Origin: Calycina herbarum | Taxonomy: Eukaryota; Ascomycota; Leotiomycetes; Helotiales; Pezizellaceae | Assembly (NCBI GenBank): GCA_001414485.1 | Contig: LLEY01000064.1 | Span: forward strand, 186,001 to 250,000 | Length of the DNA stretch: 64,000 bases | Reading direction: 5' to 3' | Shown: one piece after another, positions 57,231 through 64,000 of the stretch | Position numbering within the stretch: the stretch's first letter is position 1 | How the letters are laid out: each line of letters starts with the position of its first letter | Notes under the pieces: generated by a model | Seen by the model: the letters and a program-made list of their open reading frames with translations, nothing else | Told to the model about the DNA's origin: nothing | The model's database searches: none | Translations under genes and position numbers: made by a program

Positions 57231-59828
57231 CTAACGTTTTATTTAAGATTATAGACGGATTACTCGTTTACTAAACTATCTTATAGATAAAGAAGTACTG
57301 TTTACGTTTAACTTAGACTATAAAAAGACTTTTAATATATTAAAAGAAGCTTTAGTTACTACCTCTCTCTTATATTATTTTATAGCTGATTTAGAGACTA
57401 TAGTAGAGACTAACGCTTCTAATAGAGTAATTATAGTTATAATATTATAACGTATATCTAAAACCGAACTATAGAGATCTATAGATTACTTTTCAAAGAT
57501 AATAAACTTTACTAAGTTAAATTACTAAATCTACGATAAGAAGATATTAGCTATTATACGCTCTTTTAGATAATAGCGAGTAGATCTCGCTTAAACTAGC
57601 TCCTAGATTAAAGTCTTTACTAATTATAAAGCTTTAAAGTACTTAATAACCTCTAAAACCTTAAACTAGCGGTAAGCGAGATAGATAGAGTTTCTATTAG
57701 AGTTCTACTTTATAATTACGTTTTAAAAAGACAGATACGCTAATACGCTAAGAGTAAAACGTTAGCTTATAGAACGACTTAAAAGCGTCTATAAGATAAT
57801 AAACCCTGCTTATATCTAATTAGTTAGATCTACGTATTACTACTCGATTAGAACCTTCTATAATACTAGCTCTAGTTACCTTAGAACCCTTGCTTAACCT
57901 TATTAACTAGTTACTTACTACTAACTATAACTCTCTAGACTTAGAAGAAGACTAGACGAAAGCTACTCGTAGAGACTAGAACTAGATAATAGAGAACGGA
58001 TTACTTCTTTAGTAAAAGAGACTCGTAGTTCTAGATTAAGAAACCTTATAGATAGACCTAATCTATAAGGCTTATATATAAGTTCTATAGCTTATCTTAG
58101 ACAGATAAAGATAGTAGCTATCCTCGCTTATAGATACTAGTAGAAAGGTTTATAGACGTTCGTAGAAATCTATATTAGTAACTACGGAGACTATTAACGT
58201 ACTATAGTACCTCGCGACTATAAACCTAGCTTTTTATATCTATTACTAGTTCTAGAGCCTCTCTAGTAATATATCACTATAGACTATAAGTCTTTCTCTA
58301 CTAATAAGCAAGGTTATAATACCTTATAAGTAGTTATAGATCGTCTAACTAAATAATTAGTCTCGATTCTCTATCTAAAGACAGTTATAGTATAAGATAT
58401 AGCTTAAATATATATTACGTAGATATATCGAATCTACGGCTATTTATAAAGTATTGTTTTAGACTATAGACTATAGTTCGTCTCTTCTTTCTAGTCTGAA
58501 TTCTACGGAATCCTTAGTATAAAGCTTAAGCTATTTACTACTTTCTACTCTTAAACTAATAGATAAACTAAAATTATAAACTAATAGATTAATCAACGCT
58601 TATAGCCTTTTATTAGTTACTACTAGGACAACTAGAGTAAACTTGTCTCTATTCTAGACTACGCCTAGCTTATACTTCTATATAAGAGTCTAGAAGAGCT
58701 TTTACTCTTTAAAGTAATTAATAGATACGTAGCTACTACGTCTTTTAACTAGAATAGTCTAGATAAATCTATAACTATATATAAACAGCTTAACTAGACA
58801 GATATAGAGACACTAGTATATAGAATATATAATACTTAGACTATAGTAAAGGAATTATTAAGTAAAGTATAAGAGCGTAATACTAGGTCTATAAACTAGA
58901 CTCGAAGAGTAGTAGACTTCGACGTAGATAACTTTGTTTAAGTATTAACTTATAATTAGAAGACAGACTAGCTAAGCTATAAGCTAGATAGATAAAACGA
59001 GGGTTTATTCTAGATTATAGCTTATAAAGAATACTCTTTCTAGCTCGAATTACTAGACCACTTCTATATATACTCTATATTCTACCTATTACTACTCTAT
59101 AAAGCCGCTATAGATCTATTACCTAGATAGGTAAACGAGCTATCTCTACTAATATAAGTTATAAATTAGAAAGAGTAGAAAGTAGAGAAAGTCTTAGCTA
59201 TAAAGACAATTCGTAGAAAGCTCTATTATAAGGTTAAATAGTTAGACTACGACGCTAATCTATAGTAGTATCTAGTCTTAAATTTTAAGTATTATCTATA
59301 TAAATTATACGACTTTTACCTCGCTAATCTAGCCTACGCTAGTTTGCTAGAGGCTTTATAAAGCTAGATATAAGCGTAGAAGAACGGTATAGACGATTAC
59401 AACTATCTTACTAACGATTCGATTATAATATAAAGCTTATAAATAAGCTTTTTCAAAAGAGAGAGGTAATATTATAGTACTAGTCTATAATCTAGAAGAA
59501 TATATATAATAAGTACGTAATCTCAGTAATTATCTTAGAATATATAGATCTATAATAAGAGTTATAATAAGAGTTATAGCGAGATCTTAGCTTTTTATAG
59601 CTATAACGAAAGCTATAGCGAGATCTTAGCTTCTTATAACTTCTACGAGATTCTAGCTCTTTATAGCTCGTATAAGATTTCAGCTTCTTATAGTTTATAC
59701 TTACTAAGTAATCTCTTTTCTCTAAGTATATAACCCGGGTTATCTTCGTAGATAGAGCTATAGCTTTAAATTCTCGTATTTATATATATATACTCTTATA
59801 TCTTTGTCTTTAGTTATAGATTATAATA
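57231..59828 (+). mobile_element. family A Gypsy fragment: late RT to 3' LTR
   Basis: The sequence resumes at AACGTTTTATTTAAGATTAT, matching 40700 of the family A element, and runs through RNase H, integrase and chromodomain to an LTR at 59470-59828. The family B LTR ending at 57230 sits exactly at this breakpoint, so family B inserted into family A here, the reverse of the nesting at 37143. Confidence 0.82.
59470..59828 (+). repeat. expanded 3' LTR of family A fragment
   Basis: About 359 bp against 232 bp in the intact copy. The 3' quarter (TATAGCTTTAAATTCTCG...) is shared. The middle, 59560-59700, holds several imperfect tandem copies of TATAGCGAGATCTTAGCTTC or similar. Confidence 0.72.
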
Positions 59829-60264
59829 AAAGTAAAGTAATTAGATTAATACCTAAGTTAAGTATAAAGCTCTTAACTAGATAGTAGACGTGCTAGTATA
59901 TATAACGGTTTATACCTAAAAAGTACTCGGTCTACTAATCTTTATACGAAACAGGACTTTATATAACTTTATATAATCCTAGGAACTACCTCGGTAATCA
60001 CCTTAGTAGATACGTAGATCTATAACGAAAGATATAACAAGAGCTATAGCGAGACTTTAGCTTCTTATAGCTTATACTTACTATAACGAAAGCTATAACA
60101 AAGAGCTATAGCGAGACTTTAGCTTAGAGACCTCGACGTAAGAGATTCTATATATAAAACCTCTTTTCTTATACGTAGAATAGACTTCTCTTCTTAGTTA
60201 ATTCTTCTTATAATAAAGATAACCTTATCTATTAACCTCTTTATATTCAGTCTATAATATTAGA
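59829..60264 (-). repeat. LTR fragments in minus orientation
   Basis: At 59850-59910 a reversed piece of the 6336-type LTR is present. At 60000-60070 are further TATAGCGAGACTTTAGCTTC copies. At 60084-60264 lies the reversed 3' half of the 29525-type LTR. No coding sequence is seen. Confidence 0.55.
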
Positions 60265-60944
60265 ATTAACTTCTTCTCTCTTATATTTACTTATTAAGTA
60301 CGTCGAACGAACTATATATAGTAAATCTAATAAAACCTTTCTTATATATATAGTATAAGTACGAAAATCCTTTATAGTTAAGATATATAGTCTTATATAA
60401 AAACTCTTTATAGTTGAAATATACGGTTTTATATAAATATAATAGTCTAAAGTATATAGTAGACAACTATAAATATAATAAAGGATATAAATTTAGTAGA
60501 CGTATAAGGACTTATATAAGAACCTCCGTAGTAGTTAATAGATATATTTAACTAGTAGTAGCGAGAGATATATCTTCTTACTAAAAGTTAAAACTAATTA
60601 ATAGCTAACCTTTCTAGCTATTAAGAAGAAGCTCTTATAAGACTTAAAAGAAGACTTCCTTCTTCTAATTCTCTATAACCTACGCCTACGTCTACCTCGA
60701 TATTAGCCTTAGTTACGAATACTAATCGTAAGCTAAAACACTATCTTCTATATCTAGAAAGATACGACGGAAGTATATCTAACCTCTTTTCTTAATACGA
60801 AGGCCTTTTATAAGCGAAACTAGAAATTAATAGTCTATCGATTAAATAAGAGAAGGAAAGAGTCTAGTATATCTTTAGAAGACTCTTAGAAGACGTAGTT
60901 ATAAGGATTTTTCCTTAGATAGAATATACTTGTTTAGAGAATAA
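60265..60944 (+). pseudogene. Gag relic of a third Gypsy type
   Basis: The plus strand, with few stops, reads a Gag N-terminus including LERYDGSISNLFSQYEGLL and FRRLLEDVVIRIFPQIEYTC. It resembles the 'F/Y-x-G ... LYPQFEGLLRAKLEIDG ... RIFPW' capsid block of many fungal Gypsy elements and differs from families A and B. It is cut at 60945 by another Gypsy LTR. Confidence 0.65.
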
Positions 60945-61400
60945 TATAACGAAACTTAAATAAACTAAACAAAGGTAACTAAGTCTCGAAGGTTAGTATA
61001 TAGGTAAGAAGTATAGATACGCCGGTTTGTTTACTTAGAAGTGAACTCGTTACTTATATTAAAGATATTAAATAAGATAATAAGATTAATAACTAAAGTT
61101 AAGTATAAAGCTTCTATCTAATAGTAGACGTACTAGGCTTATATAGAACCTTCGTCCCTTCTAGGTAGATAGAATCGTCTGTCGTCCTAGTTAACCAGGT
61201 TACCTAGATCGCTAGTCGACCTAGGTAATCTTTTATATTATATAACCTTTAACGTACTTCTAATAGTAAGATTCTAAAATCTCTAAATATCTCTATATTA
61301 TAGATTCTCTTCTATATTACCTTTTATTTTCTAGACGTTATACCTTGTCTTATTAGAGCGATATCTAGACTACTTACTATATAAAACGCGATTTATAATA
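60945..61400 (-). repeat. 3' LTR of the 60945-63290 Gypsy fragment
   Basis: 456 bp. A GC-richer core at 61150-61230 differs from the 446-bp LTRs. It is flanked internally by the conserved CTTAGCCTAGCGTG motif. Confidence 0.82.
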
Positions 61401-61429
61401 CTATCCTCTTCTTAGCCTAGCGTGTCTCT

Positions 61430-62050
61430 ACGCTTAAGTATAGACTAAGAAAACATCGTTGAAAGACTAGTAGTCTTCTTCTGTTTCTATTATACCGCCT
61501 TCTAATAATAAGAAACGTATTAAACGTTAAGCTCTTAGAAATTATATTAAATAATATAGTAATAAGATATCTTCTTATACCTATTATAAAAAATCTCTTA
61601 ACTTAGCTAGTAAGCCTTATTAATATATCGCTATTTATAACGCTTAATATTCTTATTATTCTGTCTATACTAGGTAGAGTAAATCCTACGACTATTATAT
61701 ACAAAACCGAATACCTTTACTCTTAGATTAGGCTTTTATTAAGAAGTAGAAGGCTTATCTTAACTACTAAGAGGAAGAGATAATAGCGAAAATTCTCTAG
61801 CTTTAATAATAAAAACGTTCTCTCTTAGAAAGAGAAAAGAAGATAATAGTAGCTAGTCTTAGTTCTTTTAATAAACTAGATACTACTAAGGATTTAGAAA
61901 AGAAAGAAAAGGAGGAATAGAAGAAAAAGAAGTATAGAGAAGAAGAGGCTGCTAGGCTAGCTACTCTTTCAACTTCTAACTCCGCTTTTAACCTAGGTCT
62001 TAACCTAGCTTTTCTTAAGTTCTTTTCTTTTAATTATAAGATATAAATAA
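61430..62050 (+). pseudogene. antisense Cys-cluster/coiled-coil ORF, second copy
   Basis: It is on the strand opposite to gag-pol of the surrounding minus-oriented Gypsy, between its 3' LTR and chromodomain. The order is a Ser-rich start; a Tyr/Cys cluster including YYKKSLNLASKPYQYIA and YDYYIQNR; then QEEEIIAKILQLQQQKRSLL; a Lys/Glu coiled coil; REEEAARLATLST; and LNLAF near the end. The blocks align with the copy at 12230-12820. This is the least damaged copy, with long stretches free of stops, so the ORF was probably coding before RIP. Confidence 0.65.
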
Positions 62051-63290
62051 CGCTAGGTTTTAATAGTAGAACCTCTAAAATTCCTCTAAGTACTAGTTAA
62101 TGTTTTTTCTAGGTTTTTAAGTATTTTCTAAATATAAGTAATCTAACTATTTAATTAAGTATTTAACCTATTCTTTAATAAGCCTATAGTTAAGAATCCT
62201 CTTAACTTTATACTTAGTATTTAGGTTTACTAGTTGAATTTCTATAAGTAGAGCTAGTAGTGCTTCTAGTAGTACTAGTTTAAGTAAGAATATATAGAAT
62301 ACTAGGTAGATGTTTATTATCTATAGTAGTACTAATTTATAATTTAAAGGTTCTTTAATTTATTTAATTTTAAATAATCGAAGTTTCTTATAGTCTAGTT
62401 TATCGCTTAGTCTTTTAGTATTAATATTCTTCTATAGTAAGTAGACTTTATTCTCCTCTTTTAATATTAGCTTCTAACTTCGTCGTTTGTTATAGTAGTA
62501 TGTATTACGTTCTACTACGAACTATAAGTCGTTTATAAGTTCCTTATATAGTCTTTTGATTTTTAAGACCTGAATTCGAGTAAGTTAATTATTATTTATT
62601 AAAGATAATAGTTCTTAATATACTATTAATTTATATCTATAGTTAGTATAGAATAGTATAATAAGTATTATTTCTATTATTAAACTGTTATAAGTAAACT
62701 ATACTAAAGGTAAGAGTTTAACCTAGTTATCTTACTAGTAGTTTATATAATATTAAAGATATACTTTAACTACTTAATTTATATATTCGTTTCTTCTATT
62801 TATCTAAGAGTGAAAAGCTATAGAGAGCTTTCTTTTTATATCTAATTACTTTATAAAGATAATCTAAAATTTTAAAGTAAAGAGTTTATCTCTAGCTAAG
62901 AGTATTTCCTCTAGTAGTCTATGTCTTAAAACTACTTCTTTAAGGAATATAAATACTAATTCCTTAGCTATACTTAACTCTATATATAGTACTAAAATTA
63001 TATACTTTATAAATCGTTTTATAATAACTAGGATTAAGTTATACTTAACTCTTGTTATTAGGTCTTTAGATTTTAGTAGTTTAATAATAAAATCTTAAGA
63101 TATTAATTTCTAAGGTATTTATAGTATTAGAGTAGTATCTATCTATTTATATAGTATATAATAGAAAGCCTTATTCTAGGTATAGGTATTATACTCTACT
63201 ATTACTTTCTTCACCACCTTTAATACTTTATTAATATTATAATATTATTTAATTCTCTAAAGAGTTCTTCTAATTCTCTAGTATCTATAA

Positions 63291-64000
63291 GCTAGGATTA
63301 GTAGAAGTAGGAAAGGTAGCTAGCTAGATAGTCTTATTCTTTCTCTTTTCCTTTTCTTTCTCTCTCTCTCTCTCTAACTTATCTTTTGCTTTAGTAGCGT
63401 CTAGCTCTTTAAGAGACTTAAAGCTCTAAGCTAATATATTATTTTACTACTATTAAATAAATTTCTTTTATTTATAAAGACAGAGGATCTTCGCTATTAC
63501 TTCTTTCTCCTTAGCCTCTAACTTTTCCTCTTAATAAGCTAGAGCTTCCTAGCTATTAATAAACTCAGGTTTTCTATTATAGTTTAGATAGCTAGTATAT
63601 ATATATTCTAAGTAGTAGAAAGTAGAGGTTGTTATAATATAGTAATAATCGTTCTTAGTATAAAAAGAGTAGTATATAGCTGTTTTATAGCTAAAATCTT
63701 TTATATATTAAGAAAGGGATATTTGTTATTTAACTTCTATAGAAGTTATAATAAAAGAAGGAGAAGGCTACTAGCTCTCTAATAAATATTTCTTAGGCTA
63801 TGTTTTAAAGTATAGAGACACGCTAGGCTAAGAAGGGGATAGTGTTATAAATTACGTTCTATATAAGAAGTCGTCTAGATAGCGCTCTAATAGAATAAGG
63901 TATAATATCTAGGAAATAGAAGGTAATATAGAAGAGAATTAGTAATATAAAGATATTTAAGAATTCTAGGATCTTACTATTAGGAAGACTATTAGATATT
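63291..64000 (+). mobile_element. Gypsy fragment of the 6336 family, cut by window end
   Basis: The plus-oriented 3' region begins in the antisense-ORF segment. The LTR starts at 63843 (TGTTATAAATTACG) after the conserved AGACACGCTAGGCTAAGAAG motif and continues past the window end. Together with 60945-63290 it forms a tail-to-tail inverted arrangement. Confidence 0.75.
63310..63830 (-). pseudogene. antisense Cys-cluster/coiled-coil ORF, third copy
   Basis: The minus-strand frame, read from about 63830 leftward, has a Ser-rich start, a Tyr/Cys cluster (YYLEYIYTSYLNYNRKPE), KEVIAKILCLYKQKKF, then LKELDATKAKDKLERERE and a Lys/Arg/Glu coil ending near SYLSYF. The order and spacing are the same as in the copies at 12230 and 61430. 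Confidence 0.6.

Larger units (their letters stand above)
60945..63290 (-). mobile_element. Gypsy fragment of the 6336 family: integrase to 3' LTR
   Basis: The LTR at 60945-61400 (456 bp) is in minus orientation, followed rightward by the element's 3' internal region. That region holds an extra ORF on the plus strand (61430-62050), the chromodomain and integrase core at 62100-63280. It breaks near 63290, where an inverted fragment of the same family begins. Confidence 0.8.

Overview
The window reads as a chromosomal segment of a filamentous ascomycete. A class such as Leotiomycetes is plausible but is only my inference. Protein genes have short spliceosomal introns of about 46-99 nt with GTAAGT/GTATGT-type donors and CTAAC/CTGAC-like branch sites. 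The repeats are wrecked by repeat-induced point mutation (RIP): CpA and its complement TpG are strongly depleted, TpA is in excess, and former Trp and Gln codons have become TAG/TAA. No rRNA, tRNA or CRISPR was recognised.

Layout. (1) 1-2640: a mixed left edge with a small membrane-protein gene on the minus strand and a Ty1/Copia gag relic. (2) 2641-15711: a RIP-degenerate Tad1-like LINE (ORF1 zinc knuckles; ORF2 endonuclease, RT, RNase H; structured 3' tail). A complete chromodomain-type Ty3/Gypsy element (6336-13268, target-site duplication CTATA) interrupts its RT, and a 153-bp solo-LTR-like insert (14652-14804, duplication GATAC) interrupts its RNase H. (3) 15712-29524: a gene island of normal composition. 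It holds a divergent protein kinase-like gene, a seven-helix membrane protein, a STAND/NLR gene (helical N-terminus, NB-ARC, TPR), a tandem 147-bp repeat, a small Trp-rich protein gene, a nine-exon amidase, a five-exon CmcJ/AsaB-like oxygenase divergent from the amidase, and a broken LAT-type amino-acid permease. (4) 29525-64000: a nest of LTR retrotransposons. Gypsy family B (30513-44062, minus) carries a Fot1/pogo transposon (31911-33770) and a family A Gypsy (37143-43180). A second intact element of the first family (44124-51757) carries a 433-bp MITE (45600-46032). Fragments of Copia and of at least three Gypsy families follow to the right edge.

For the amidase, the oxygenase and the small gene I re-joined exons by hand, and each gave an uninterrupted frame (1971, 858 and 348 nt). 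The NLR gene also joins in one frame (3084 nt) apart from one in-frame TAG at 21472-21474. Four LTR pairs have equal lengths (446/446, 462/462, 232/232, 183/183) and all four elements have matching 5-bp target-site duplications, so their borders are firm.

Biology. The kinase-like, membrane and NLR genes lie side by side and could form an allorecognition or defence neighbourhood, which is inference. The amidase and CmcJ-like pair share about 370 bp of promoter DNA and may act in one small-molecule pathway with the neighbouring permease, whose 5' part has been lost to a transposon insertion and spreading RIP. The most unusual signal is a lysine/glutamate-rich ORF with a Cys cluster. It lies antisense between the integrase/chromodomain region and the 3' LTR of one Gypsy family and is recognisable in three copies (12230-12820, 61430-62050, 63310-63830).
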